Positions 55,263-64,000 of a stretch of 64,000 bases of DNA are shown here, piece by piece; the stretch's first letter is position 1, and every line of letters starts with the position of its first letter. A program made the position numbers and the translations under genes. The notes below the pieces were generated by a model. The model made no database searches. It was not told where the DNA came from and saw nothing but the letters and a program-made list of their open reading frames with translations. This stretch comes from Streptomyces sp. CG4. GTDB taxonomy: Bacteria; Actinomycetota; Actinomycetes; Streptomycetales; Streptomycetaceae. Location of the stretch: positions 2,914,001-2,978,000 of the forward strand of contig NZ_CP163525.1 in the NCBI RefSeq assembly GCF_041080655.1, read 5' to 3'.

Positions 55263-55853
55263 CGTTGCGTCCTGTGCCCTCTGGTCGGGTGGGTTTACAG
55301 AGCAGCTCCGTTTACAGAGCCATCCCTGTTGTAAAGCGTCAGGCTAAACATCCGATTCCCTGCCGACGGTGCCAACTGCCCTCGATCTTCATGTGAGTTT
55401 GCTCACGACCTCGCAGACAATTCGGTCAAATCTGACTCGCAACGTGCCCCAACGAAACGGACATTGACCCCCTGAACCCATCATTCCGCTCCTGATCATG
55501 GCGACTCAGACACCTGACGCCGAGCGGTAACTCGCAGAGAAACGCCCGATATGTTCAGGAACGGCTTCCACGGCAGGTGACATGACACTCACAGCCCGTC
55601 ACGGAGGTCACAGCTCGGACCACGGCCCTTGTTGGAGGTCCGGCACTGTGCTGGAATTCCACGGACCGCCGCGGGTATCGAGCCGGCGCACAAGGGGCGC
55701 GACCAGCGCCGACGAGTGGCGGCGAGATGAGGGGAAACCAGCGCCGGTCACTTCAAGACCACCGGAGCGCGCATTCAGGGCGCTCTCCACAACGCCGACA
55801 CCGTGTCCCTCCGTTCACGCGGAGGGGTGCCTGGTCCAGAGGTTGCGACGCTA
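55263..55853. promoter_or_regulatory. Regulatory region between the peptide gene and cvn1
   Basis: About 590 bases, locally less GC-rich (around 55310-55520), without a credible gene. It holds a symmetrical CRP-like motif (TGTGA, six bases, TCACG at 55392-55407). It must carry the promoters of the small peptide (minus) and cvnA1 (plus). A run of weak hairpins is present. Confidence 0.5.
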
Positions 55854-58800
55854 GTGCAGGGACGTTTCAAGAGGGATGGCAGCGCTTCGGCGGAGCCGGA
55901 GTCGCACAACGGGACTGGCCCCATGAAGGGCAGCCCCTCGCCCCAGCACGCCCAGAACCCGGGCCCGGCCGCGTCCGGTGACGGCGGTCCGCGCAGCGGA
56001 CGCCCCGGCGTGTCGTCCCCGACCGCCTCCACCGGGTCGGGCACCACCGGCGCCGCCCCCGCGCCGACCGTGAAGCCCCCGAAGGGCCCCTCCGGCCCCG
56101 GTTCGCGGATGGCCCTGCGCAACTGGCGCATCTCCACGCGCCTGGTGTCGCTGCTCGCGCTGCCCGTGGTCGCGGCGACCTCGCTGGGCGCGCTGCGCAT
56201 CGACCAGAACATCACGGACATCCAGCAGCTCGACAACATGAAGCTGCTGACGGACATGACCAAGCAGGCCACCGAGCTGGCCGCCGCGCTCCAGGAGGAG
56301 CGCGACCAGTCAGCCGGTCCCCTGGCGCACGGCCTGAGCGCGAACGACTACACGGTCAAGGGCTACGAGGACAAGACCGACCGGGCCCGCGAGAACTTCC
56401 TCAACTCCTCCGAGCAGATCGACTCGGCCAGCAAGGACGGCAACCTCCAGGGCGTCCGCGACGCGCTGGTCGGTCTCGCCAACCAGCTGGACGACCTGGC
56501 CAAGATCCGCAAGACGGCGTACAAGGCGAACGGCAACTCGACCCAGACGATCGAGTCCTACCACCGGCTGATCACCCAGCTGATCAGCCTGTCCCAGGAC
56601 ATGGCCGAGGCGTCCAGCAACCCGGAGATGATCTCCCGCACCCGCGCCCTGGCGGCCTTCTCCACCGCCAAGGAGTACGCCTCCGTACAGCGCGCCACGA
56701 TCGCCGCCGCCCTTCCCTCGACCAACACCACCAAGGGCGACCTCTCCGAGAACGACCGCCTGTACGGCCAGTCGGCGTACCAGAGCGAGAACTCGGAAAT
56801 CGCGATCTTCCGGAAGATCTACGCCAGCAACAACGCCGAGGAACTCCTCAAGCCGATCGACGAGGGCAACCCGACGATCGAGTCCGCGGACACCTACGCC
56901 AAGCGCGTCTTCGACTCCCGCGACGGCATCCAGACCCTGAACGCCCGCTCGTACAAGGACTGGGTGGACGACAGCTCGACCAAGATCGAGCAGATGAAGA
57001 AGATCGAGCACACACTGCTCGAGGACATGGAGCAGAAGGCCCGCGAGCTGAAGAGCGCCACCCAGCGTGACGCCATCATCTCCGGTGCGCTGATCCTGCT
57101 CGTGCTCGGCGTGTCGCTGGTCGGCGCGTTCGTCGTGGCCCGGTCCATGATCCGCTCGCTGCGCCGGCTGCAGGAGACCGCGACCAAGGTCGCCCAGGAC
57201 CGCCTGCCCGAGCTGGTCAAGCAGCTGTCGGAGTCCGACCCGCAGGATGTCGACACCTCCGTGGAGTCGGTCGGTGTGCACTCCCGGGACGAGATCGGCC
57301 AGGTGGCCGCGGCCTTCGACGACGTGCACCGCGAGGCGGTCCGGCTCGCCGCCGAGCAGGCCCTGCTGCGGGGCAACGTCAACGCGATGTTCACCAACCT
57401 CTCGCGCCGCTCCCAGGGCCTCATCCAGCGCCAGCTGTCGCTCATCTCCGAACTGGAGTCCCGCGAGGCCGACCCGGACCAGCTGTCCTCGCTGTTCAAG
57501 CTCGACCACCTCGCCACGCGTATGCGCCGTAACGGCGAAAACCTCCTCGTCCTCGCCGGTGAGGAGCCGGGCCGACGCTGGACCCGCCCGGTCCCGCTGG
57601 TCGACGTGCTCCGTGCCGCCGCGTCCGAGGTGGAGCAGTACGAGCGCATCGAGCTGGCCTCCGTGCCCACCACCGAGGTCGCCGGCCGCGTGGTCAACGA
57701 CCTCGTGCACCTGCTCGCCGAGCTGCTGGAGAACGCGACCTCGTTCTCCTCGCCGCAGACCAAGGTCAAGGTCACCGGTCACGCGCTGCCCGACGGCCGC
57801 GTGCTGATCGAGATCCACGACACCGGTATCGGCCTCTCCCCCGAGGACCTCGCGGCGATCAACGAGCGGCTCGCCTCGCCGCCCACCGTGGACGTCTCCG
57901 TCTCCCGCCGCATGGGCCTCTTCGTGGTCGGTCGGCTCTCCCAGCGGCACGGCATCCGCATCCAGCTGCGCCCGTCCGACTCCGGTGGTACGACCGCGCT
58001 GGTCATGCTGCCCGTGGACGTGGCCCAGGGCGGCAAGAAGCCCGGTCCGGGCAAGCCGGGCGCGCCCGGTGGCACCGGTGGCCCCGCCGCCGCGCAGGCC
58101 GCCGCCGGTGCGGCCGCGGCCCGCAGGCAGACCGGTGGCGGCAACGGCGGTGCCCTCGGCGGCGCGCCGGCCGGTGGCGGTCTGCTCGGTGCCGGTCCCG
58201 CTCCGCGCGGCCAGGTCGGCGCCGGCCAGGGTCCCCGCGCCGCGCTGCCCGGTGCGGGCCAGGGCGGCCGTCCCGGTGCGCCGGGCAGTGCGCGTGGTCC
58301 CCAGGGCGGTCCCGGTGCGCTCGGTGGCCTGGGCGGTCCGCAGCCGGGCCGGCCGGTGCCCGCGGGTCCCGGTGCGGGCGGTTTCGGCGGTCAGGCACCC
58401 GGCGCCCCGCAGGACCTGCAGGCCGCGAACCCGGGCGGCCCGCAGCAGGACGCCTTCGGCGGCCGTGGCCCGCAGCGGCCCGGCGCCGGCTCCGGCCAGG
58501 GCCGCCGGCCCCAGCTGCCGCCGCGCGAAGGCCCGCGGGCCGAGCTGCCCGGCGCCGACCAGCCGCGCACCCCGGACTGGGGCGACACCCAGGCCCCGCT
58601 GTCGCGTGCCTCGCTGGACACCCCGCGCGGCCACGACGAGCAGGACCCGGCGCACACCGCGCGCATGCCGCGCGTCGACGACCGGCAGGGTCCGGGCTCG
58701 ACGGCGGAGATACCCAGGATCGACGACCAGGGTCCGTCCGCCACCGGCCAGTTCCCGCGCCCCGAGGCGAACGGCCTGGGCGGTCCCACGACCACGGGCC

Positions 58801-59741
58801 AGTTCTCCCACCAGGACAACCCGCAGCAGACGGGCCAGTTCGAGCGCCCCCGGTTCGACGCTTCCGGCGGCGACCCGCAGGACTCCGGTCAGTTCGTCCG
58901 CTCCGACGTCTTCGGCACGCCGGCCCCGCGGCCGGACGACCTCCCGCAGAACCCGGGCCCCAACACCGGCCAGAACACTGGTCAGTTCGCGGCGCCGCAG
59001 GGCTTCGACGGCGGCTACGACGGCAGCTCCACCGGGCAGCACGCCCTGCCCGGACGCCAGGACCCGGCCCGCACCGGCCAGTTCGAGCGCCCGCAGCCGG
59101 CCGGCGGGGACGGCTTCGGCGCCCCGCGTCCGCAGGCTCCGCAGCAGCGCCCGCAAGCCCCGCAGCAGCGTCCGGTGCAGCGTGAGCCGGAGGCCCTGCC
59201 GCCGGCCACCGGCCCGGTCGACGGCCGTACCCCGCTGTACGACACGCTGGAGACCAACTGGTTCCACGGCGGTTCGCAGGAGGGCGCGCCCGCACCGGCG
59301 CAGCCTCAGCAGCCGCAGGCACCCGCCCCGGCGGCCCCGCAGCGCGGCCCCGGCGGCAACCAGAACGGCCTCGGCGGCAACCAGAACGGCCTCGGCGGCA
59401 ACCAGAGCGGTGGCAACACCAACGCGAACGGCAACGGCCCGGCCACGGGCTCCTGGCGCACCTCGCCCAACGACGAGCTGGTCCGCCAGGCCGAGCGCGT
59501 GCGGCAGCCCGCCGCGGGCGGTGTCACCACCTCCGGCCTGCCGCGCCGGGTGCCCCGGGCGAACCTCGTCCCGGGCACGGCGCAGCAGCAACAGCACCAA
59601 GCCGGTCCGCAGGTCTCGCGTGCGCCCGATGACGTACGCGGACGGCTGACCAATCTCCGTCGGGGTATCGCTCAGGGCCGGCAGGCCGGCAGCGGCCAGA
59701 CCGGCAGCTACCCGAGCCCCACTCACCAGCAGGAGCGTTAG
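55854..59741 (+). CDS. cvnA1: CvnA1, conservon sensor histidine-kinase-like protein
   Basis: 1295 residues from GTG 55854 (GAGG about 9 bases upstream; a later ATG at 55923 is possible). A Pro/Ser-rich N-terminal tail, membrane segment 1 (about 95-114), a long extracytoplasmic nitrate-sensor-like (NIT) helical domain, membrane segment 2 (about 405-428), a HAMP-like linker, a dimerisation helix (FKLDHLATRMRRNGENLLVL) and an HATPase domain: ELLENATSF near 619, IHDTGIGLS near 655 and GLFVVGRL. The C-terminal 600 residues are Gly/Pro/Gln-rich disorder with repeated TGQF motifs. It heads the conservon with cvnB1, C1 and D1, which in S. coelicolor (cvn1) affects antibiotic production. Confidence 0.92.
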   Translation: MQGRFKRDGSASAEPESHNGTGPMKGSPSPQHAQNPGPAASGDGGPRSGRPGVSSPTASTGSGTTGAAPAPTVKPPKGPSGPGSRMALRNWRISTRLVSLLALPVVAATSLGALRIDQNITDIQQLDNMKLLTDMTKQATELAAALQEERDQSAGPLAHGLSANDYTVKGYEDKTDRARENFLNSSEQIDSASKDGNLQGVRDALVGLANQLDDLAKIRKTAYKANGNSTQTIESYHRLITQLISLSQDMAEASSNPEMISRTRALAAFSTAKEYASVQRATIAAALPSTNTTKGDLSENDRLYGQSAYQSENSEIAIFRKIYASNNAEELLKPIDEGNPTIESADTYAKRVFDSRDGIQTLNARSYKDWVDDSSTKIEQMKKIEHTLLEDMEQKARELKSATQRDAIISGALILLVLGVSLVGAFVVARSMIRSLRRLQETATKVAQDRLPELVKQLSESDPQDVDTSVESVGVHSRDEIGQVAAAFDDVHREAVRLAAEQALLRGNVNAMFTNLSRRSQGLIQRQLSLISELESREADPDQLSSLFKLDHLATRMRRNGENLLVLAGEEPGRRWTRPVPLVDVLRAAASEVEQYERIELASVPTTEVAGRVVNDLVHLLAELLENATSFSSPQTKVKVTGHALPDGRVLIEIHDTGIGLSPEDLAAINERLASPPTVDVSVSRRMGLFVVGRLSQRHGIRIQLRPSDSGGTTALVMLPVDVAQGGKKPGPGKPGAPGGTGGPAAAQAAAGAAAARRQTGGGNGGALGGAPAGGGLLGAGPAPRGQVGAGQGPRAALPGAGQGGRPGAPGSARGPQGGPGALGGLGGPQPGRPVPAGPGAGGFGGQAPGAPQDLQAANPGGPQQDAFGGRGPQRPGAGSGQGRRPQLPPREGPRAELPGADQPRTPDWGDTQAPLSRASLDTPRGHDEQDPAHTARMPRVDDRQGPGSTAEIPRIDDQGPSATGQFPRPEANGLGGPTTTGQFSHQDNPQQTGQFERPRFDASGGDPQDSGQFVRSDVFGTPAPRPDDLPQNPGPNTGQNTGQFAAPQGFDGGYDGSSTGQHALPGRQDPARTGQFERPQPAGGDGFGAPRPQAPQQRPQAPQQRPVQREPEALPPATGPVDGRTPLYDTLETNWFHGGSQEGAPAPAQPQQPQAPAPAAPQRGPGGNQNGLGGNQNGLGGNQSGGNTNANGNGPATGSWRTSPNDELVRQAERVRQPAAGGVTTSGLPRRVPRANLVPGTAQQQQHQAGPQVSRAPDDVRGRLTNLRRGIAQGRQAGSGQTGSYPSPTHQQER

Positions 59742-60164
59742 TTGAGTCCGATGAGCCAGGCGGCACAGAACCTGAACTGGTTGATCACCAACTTCGTGGA
59801 CAACACCCCCGGGGTGTCCCACACCGTGGTGGTCTCCGCCGACGGCCTTCTGCTGGCGATGTCCGAAGGCTTCCCGCGGGATCGCGCCGACCAGCTGGCG
59901 GCCGTCGCGTCCGGGCTGACCTCGCTCACGGCCGGGGCCTCCCGGATCTTCGAGGGCGGCACCGTGGCGCAGACGGTCGTCGAGATGGAGCGCGGGTTTC
60001 TCTTCCTGATGTCCGTCTCGGACGGATCGTCCCTCGCCGTCCTTGCCCACCCCGAGTGCGACATCGGTCTCGTCGGCTACGAGATGGCGCTGCTCGTCGA
60101 CCGCGCGGGGGCGGTACTCACCCCGGACCTGCGCGCCGAACTCCAAGGCAGTCTGCTGCACTGA
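59742..60164 (+). CDS. cvnB1: CvnB1, roadblock/LC7-domain protein
   Basis: 140 residues. A roadblock/LC7 fold (LNWLITNFVDNTPGVSHTVV, MSEGFPRDRADQLAAVASGL, VVEMERGFLFLMSV), presumed GTPase-activating partner of CvnD. Start TTG 59742 directly follows the cvnA1 stop with AGGAG 6 bases upstream; an alternative ATG is at 59751. Confidence 0.93.
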   Translation: MSPMSQAAQNLNWLITNFVDNTPGVSHTVVVSADGLLLAMSEGFPRDRADQLAAVASGLTSLTAGASRIFEGGTVAQTVVEMERGFLFLMSVSDGSSLAVLAHPECDIGLVGYEMALLVDRAGAVLTPDLRAELQGSLLH

Positions 60165-60276
60165 ACGCCCCCGGCACCACCCACCTCACCAAACCACCGT
60201 CCGGCCGCCACAATCCCCCCACCGGCCCTCGACAGACGGCTTGACCGACCGACTTGCTGTCCCGCCCGGAGGATTC

Positions 60277-60675
60277 ATGACCCCGCCCACCGCCCATCAC
60301 GATCCGTACGCGGACCCGTACGGGGACGAGGGCGACCAGCCGCTGGTCCGTCCGTACGCGATGACCGGCGGCCGGACCCGGCCGCGCTACCAGCTCGCGA
60401 TCGAGGCGCTGATCAGCACCACGGCCGACCCGGCAGCGCTCATGGGCCTACTCCCGGAGCACCAGCGCATCTGCCATCTGTGCCGCGAGGTCAAGTCGGT
60501 CGCGGAGGTCTCCGCGCTGCTGGCCATGCCGCTCGGAGTGGCCCGGATCCTGGTCGCCGACCTCGCCGAGGCCGGCCTGGTCGCCATCCACCAGCCGGGT
60601 GGCGACGAGAACAACGGCGGCGCTCCCGATGTGACGCTGCTCGAAAGGGTGCTCAGTGGACTTCGCAAGCTCTGA
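60277..60675 (+). CDS. cvnC1: CvnC1, DUF742 protein
   Basis: 132 residues from ATG 60277 (GGAGG 6 bases upstream). DUF742: LVRPYAMTGGRTRPRYQLAI and LLPEHQRICHLCREVKSVAE followed by a winged-helix-like C-terminus (LPLGVARILVADLAEAGLVA-type). Adaptor of the conservon GTPase. It ends inside cvnD1, which starts 20 bases earlier. Confidence 0.93.
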   Translation: MTPPTAHHDPYADPYGDEGDQPLVRPYAMTGGRTRPRYQLAIEALISTTADPAALMGLLPEHQRICHLCREVKSVAEVSALLAMPLGVARILVADLAEAGLVAIHQPGGDENNGGAPDVTLLERVLSGLRKL

Positions 60676-61231
60676 CGCGGGCCGGGCCACCACCTCCGCG
60701 AAGATCGTGGTGGCGGGCGGCTTCGGCGTGGGCAAGACCACGTTCGTCGGCGCCGTCTCGGAGATCAACCCGCTGCGCACCGAGGCCGTCATGACGTCCG
60801 CCAGCGCGGGCATCGACGACCTCACCCACACCGGGGACAAGACGACCACCACCGTCGCCATGGACTTCGGCCGCATCACCCTGGACCAGGACCTGATCCT
60901 GTACCTGTTCGGCACCCCCGGCCAGGACCGCTTCTGGTTCATGTGGGACGACCTGGTACGCGGCGCCATCGGCGCCGTGGTCCTGGTCGACACCCGGCGT
61001 CTCGCCGACTGCTTCCCGGCCGTCGACTACTTCGAGAACAGCGGCCTCCCCTTCGTCATCGCCCTCAACGGCTTCGACGGCCAGCAGCCCTACGCCCCCG
61101 ACGAGGTGCGGGAAGCGCTGCAGATCGGGCCGGACACCCCGATCATCACGACCGACGCCCGGCACCGGGCCGACGCCAAGAGCGCACTGATCACGCTGGT
61201 GGAGCACGCCCTGATGGCCCGCCTCAAGTAG
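60656..61231 (+). CDS. cvnD1: CvnD1, small Ras-like GTPase
   Basis: 191 residues from GTG 60656, overlapping cvnC1 by 20 bases. G1 P-loop GGFGVGKTTFV (residues 21-31), DFGRITL, the G3 motif LFGTPGQDRFWFMWDDL, and NGFDGQ in place of NKxD. Conservon GTPases lack the eukaryotic-type DxxG lock and act with the roadblock partner. Ends the cvn1 operon; followed by a terminator. No cvnE (P450) gene follows. Confidence 0.94.
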   Translation: MDFASSDAGRATTSAKIVVAGGFGVGKTTFVGAVSEINPLRTEAVMTSASAGIDDLTHTGDKTTTTVAMDFGRITLDQDLILYLFGTPGQDRFWFMWDDLVRGAIGAVVLVDTRRLADCFPAVDYFENSGLPFVIALNGFDGQQPYAPDEVREALQIGPDTPIITTDARHRADAKSALITLVEHALMARLK

Positions 61232-61401
61232 CACACCCGTAAGCGATCAAGTACGACGTGTCGTACGGCAGTTGTCGTAAACGCTCCGGAGCCGACTGTG
61301 GCCTTTGACACGGTCGGCGCCGGTGTTCATAACAGTTCGGCAGAGGAATCGCCGGGCATCACCACGCGATGCGGTCGCCCCGTGCCGCTGTGCTCACAAT
61401 C

Positions 61402-61421
61402 GCCCCGCCTTTTGGCGGGGC
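61402..61421 (+). terminator. cvn1 terminator
   Basis: gccccgcc-tttt-ggcggggc hairpin followed by ctcgctcttt, about 170 bases after cvnD1. Confidence 0.8.
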
Positions 61422-61430
61422 TCGCTCTTT

Positions 61431-61556
61431 ATGACCGTTTTATCTGGGGCGCTCAAGGGCCTCGCTCAGAGGTTTCCGCTGTTTGGAAGAGCGCTGGTCC
61501 ACGTGCTGGAATGCCTGAACTGCCCAATAGTCAAAGACGTACTCAAGGGTCGATGA
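61431..61556 (+). CDS. Possible 41-residue peptide upstream of cvnA2
   Basis: ATG 61431 to TGA 61556: MTVLSGALKGLAQRFPLFGR and onward, ending PIVKDVLKGR. It is moderately hydrophobic with two Cys. There is no ribosome site, and codon use is less GC-biased than in true genes. Listed with low confidence; it may be leader sequence. The rest of 61232-61620 (389 bases) holds the cvn1 terminator and, presumably, the cvnA2 promoter. Confidence 0.25.
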   Translation: MTVLSGALKGLAQRFPLFGRALVHVLECLNCPIVKDVLKGR

Positions 61557-61620
61557 CGAACCGGGCTCTGAGAGACTGCGGCACGACGTAGGTGCCGACC
61601 GCCGAGAGGTTGTTGGTCGA

Positions 61621-64000
61621 GTGAGGCGAAGCAAGAACGGTCCCGAGCCGTCGGCACGGGGCAACTTCACCCCGCCGCCGCGCGCTGCGGCGCCCACCCC
61701 TGTCTCCGGCGGGGAGCCGGCGGCCACGCCCGCATCGAGCGGCGGCCGCTTCTCGCCCCGCAACTGGCGCGTGCCGACCAGACTGAACGCGATCCTGCTG
61801 ATACCCGTGGCGGTCGGCCTCGTCATGGGCGGCTTCCAGGTGAAGAACTCGATCGACACCTGGCAGCAGGCACGCGACGCCGAGAACACCGCCCGCCTGG
61901 TACGTGCCGCCCTCACCTACGCCGACGCCCTCGAGAACGAGCGTGACGTCACCGCCGCTCCCCTGCTGCTGAACAAGTCCGACAGCACGAGCAAGGCGAC
62001 CGTCGCCCAGGCCCGCAAGGCCACGGACGCGGCCGCCGACGGCTTCGACCAGGCCGCGCAGAACATGCCGCAGAAGTCGGGCCTGGTGCGCCGGCTGAAG
62101 CTGTTCCGCCAGGCCGAGCCCCAGCTGGCCCAGCTCCGCCAGGCCGCGTACACCTCCAAGATGACCGGCGTGACGACCGAAGAGGGATACGTCGGCGTCG
62201 CACACCCCCTGATGGAGTTCGCCAACGAGCTCGGTCTGGGCACCGGCAACATCACCTCCTACGGCCGTACCGTCTACGCGATCTCGCTGACCAAGGCGGC
62301 GCTGTCGCTGGAGCGGTCCATCGGCACGCATCTGCTGGTCAAGCCCGGTCCGGACGCCGGGAACCTGGCGACGCAGCGGGTGTCGCTGTCCTCGTACGCC
62401 TATCTGGAGCGCATCGCCGTCGAGGAGTACAAGGGCGGTGGCACCGAGGCCGACGCGCAGCGGCTGGCCGAGGAGCAGACGCAGATCGAGTCGCAGGGCG
62501 CCGCGATGGCCGCGGCGCAGAAGCAGAAGGACCCGACCTACGTCCCGCCGCCCGCCGACCCGTCCAAGATGGTCGCGGCCCTCGCCACCATGAAGGACAC
62601 CAGCCTCCTCACCCGGCAGGAGCTGGGCGCCAAGGGCATCACCGCCGACAACTGGTTCGCGGTCAACACGCTGAAGTACAAGGCCTACCGCCAGATCGAG
62701 TCGGACATGGCCGACAAGGCCGTGAACGAGGCCTCGTCGATCGCCGACGACGCCAAGAATTCCGCGTTCATCACCGGTGCCGTCGTCGTGGTCGCCCTGC
62801 TGCTCGCCTTCATCCTGGCCGGTGCCGTGGCCCGCCAGATGAGCCGCTCGATGCGCCAGCTGCGCAACGCGGCCTTCGGCATAGCCGAGCAGCGGCTGCC
62901 GATGCTGGTCGACCAGCTCTCCCGTACCGACCCCGGCCGGGTCGACACCCGGGTCGCCCCGATCCCGATCCACACCAAGGACGAGATCGGCGAGGTCGCC
63001 CGCGCCTTCGACCAGGTCCACCGCGAGGCGGTGCGGCTCGCCTCCGAGCAGGCACTGCTGCGGGGCAACATCAACGCGATCTTCACCAACCTGTCGCGCC
63101 GCAACCAGTCGCTGATCGAGGGCCAGCTGACCCTGATCACCGACCTGGAGAACAACGAGGCCGACCCGGACCAGCTGGAGAACCTCTTCAAGCTGGACCA
63201 CCTCGCGACCCGTATGCGCCGCAACGGCGAGAACCTCCTGGTCCTCGCCGGCGAGGAGCCGGGCCGCCGCTGGGACCAGCCGGTCCCGCTGGTCGACGTG
63301 CTGCGCGCCGCCTCCTCCGAGGTGGAGCAGTACGAGCGCATCGAGCTGTCCGGCGTCCCGGAGGCCGAGATCCACGGCCGCGCGGTCACCGACCTCGTGC
63401 ACCTGCTGGCCGAGCTGCTGGAGAACGCGACGACGTTCTCCTCCCCGCAGACGAAGGTCCGCGTCACCGCGACCCGTCTCCCCGACGGCCGCGTGATGAT
63501 CGAGATCCACGACAAGGGCATCGGCCTGACCGCCGAGGACTTCGCGGACATCAACCACAAGCTGGCCAACCCGCCGACCGTGGACGCCGCGATCTCCCAG
63601 CGCATGGGCCTGTTCGTGGTCGGCCGGCTGTCCGACCGGCACGGCATCCGCGTCCAGCTGCGCCCCTCGGGCGAGCAGGCCGGTACCACCTCGCTGGTCA
63701 TGCTGCCGGACGCGATCACGCACGGCGGTGGCGGCGAAATGCCGCTGGACCGCGAGGAGTTCACCGTCTCGCAGATCATCCCGGAGCAGCAGTTCCAGGG
63801 TGAGAACTTCAACCAGGCGCAGCCCCTGCGCACCGCCGCCGAGCTGGGCTTCGACGACAGCCGCTACACCGAGGTCCCCGACGACCTCCGCGATCTGGAC
63901 CCCGTCGGCCGCTCCCTGATGCGCGAGGAGCGCCGGGCGGCCCTGGAGGCCCAGACGCACGGCCAGCAGCCCGATCTGCCGCAGCGGGATGCCGCCGAGG
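61621..64000 (+). CDS. cvnA2: CvnA2, second conservon histidine-kinase-like protein (partial)
   Basis: GTG 61621 with GAGAGG about 11 bases upstream; open to the right edge, about 793 residues seen. Parallel to CvnA1: a short Pro-rich N-terminus, membrane segment 1 (about 53-72), NIT-like helical domain, membrane segment 2 (about 380-403), HAMP-like linker, dimerisation helix (FKLDHLATRMRRNGENLLVL, identical to CvnA1), then HATPase (ELLENATTF, IHDKGIGLTAEDF and GLFVVGRL). Begins a new operon after the cvn1 terminator, matching cvn2 next to cvn1 in S. coelicolor. The tail is beyond the window. Confidence 0.92.
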   Translation, partial: MRRSKNGPEPSARGNFTPPPRAAAPTPVSGGEPAATPASSGGRFSPRNWRVPTRLNAILLIPVAVGLVMGGFQVKNSIDTWQQARDAENTARLVRAALTYADALENERDVTAAPLLLNKSDSTSKATVAQARKATDAAADGFDQAAQNMPQKSGLVRRLKLFRQAEPQLAQLRQAAYTSKMTGVTTEEGYVGVAHPLMEFANELGLGTGNITSYGRTVYAISLTKAALSLERSIGTHLLVKPGPDAGNLATQRVSLSSYAYLERIAVEEYKGGGTEADAQRLAEEQTQIESQGAAMAAAQKQKDPTYVPPPADPSKMVAALATMKDTSLLTRQELGAKGITADNWFAVNTLKYKAYRQIESDMADKAVNEASSIADDAKNSAFITGAVVVVALLLAFILAGAVARQMSRSMRQLRNAAFGIAEQRLPMLVDQLSRTDPGRVDTRVAPIPIHTKDEIGEVARAFDQVHREAVRLASEQALLRGNINAIFTNLSRRNQSLIEGQLTLITDLENNEADPDQLENLFKLDHLATRMRRNGENLLVLAGEEPGRRWDQPVPLVDVLRAASSEVEQYERIELSGVPEAEIHGRAVTDLVHLLAELLENATTFSSPQTKVRVTATRLPDGRVMIEIHDKGIGLTAEDFADINHKLANPPTVDAAISQRMGLFVVGRLSDRHGIRVQLRPSGEQAGTTSLVMLPDAITHGGGGEMPLDREEFTVSQIIPEQQFQGENFNQAQPLRTAAELGFDDSRYTEVPDDLRDLDPVGRSLMREERRAALEAQTHGQQPDLPQRDAAE

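Overview
The window is a stretch of chromosome from a high-GC actinomycete, almost certainly a Streptomyces. The evidence is the extreme G+C at third codon positions, many GTG starts, and genes typical of the genus (nsdA, glcP, hupS, ndgR, two conservons). Gene order matches what I recall of the S. coelicolor core between glnD and the cvn1/cvn2 conservons, read in the opposite orientation. Assignments to that organism are from memory, not from a search.

Layout. 1-4.2 kb: nitrogen operon amtB-glnK-glnD (minus strand; glnD runs off the left edge) with a GlnR-type operator upstream. 4.4-13.3 kb: nsdA, a primase/polymerase-like protein, ftsY, an NCS1 permease, a luciferase-like oxidoreductase and the glucose permease glcP. 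13.5-18.3 kb: smc, a small coiled-coil gene and acyP. 18.4-21.5 kb: a repeat-bearing CAP-domain protein, an acetyltransferase, a flavodoxin-fold protein and a divergent HxlR regulator. 21.4-29.8 kb: a housekeeping block on the minus strand, mutM, rnc, rpmF, DUF177, a DivIVA-like coiled-coil gene, coaD, rsmD and recG. recG carries an in-frame intein inside its ATP-binding P-loop. 30-34.8 kb: an HSP90-like ATPase translationally coupled to a 975-residue TPR protein. 34.8-45.7 kb: a DhaL/FakA-like gene, rpmB, a truncated AfsR/SARP-like regulator, thiD-thiL, an Lrp ligand-binding stand-alone domain, a DUF3515 lipoprotein, ddl-gpsA-plsC, cofC and hupS. 45.8-54.6 kb: leuCD with divergent ndgR, a DUF4188/MerR divergent pair, five tRNA genes (2 Gln, 3 Glu), a HAD hydrolase, an orphan RelE/ParE-like protein, gltX and an FAH-family hydrolase. 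54.6-64 kb: a sparsely coding stretch with a 64-residue peptide gene, then conservon cvn1 (cvnABCD) and the start of a second conservon (cvnA2, cut by the right edge).

How it fits together. Several tight units share ATGA, GTGA or TGATG junctions: amtB/glnK, thiL/thiD, plsC/gpsA and hsp90/TPR. Convergent and unit-end junctions mostly carry strong hairpins. The conservons are membrane sensor-like histidine kinases with roadblock, DUF742 and small-GTPase partners. Most interesting are the RecG intein, whose residues fit the rare class 3 (Trp-Cys-Thr) mechanism; the HSP90-TPR pair; a dispersed Streptomyces repeat translated inside the SMC hinge; and several clean palindromic operators at divergent regulator promoters.
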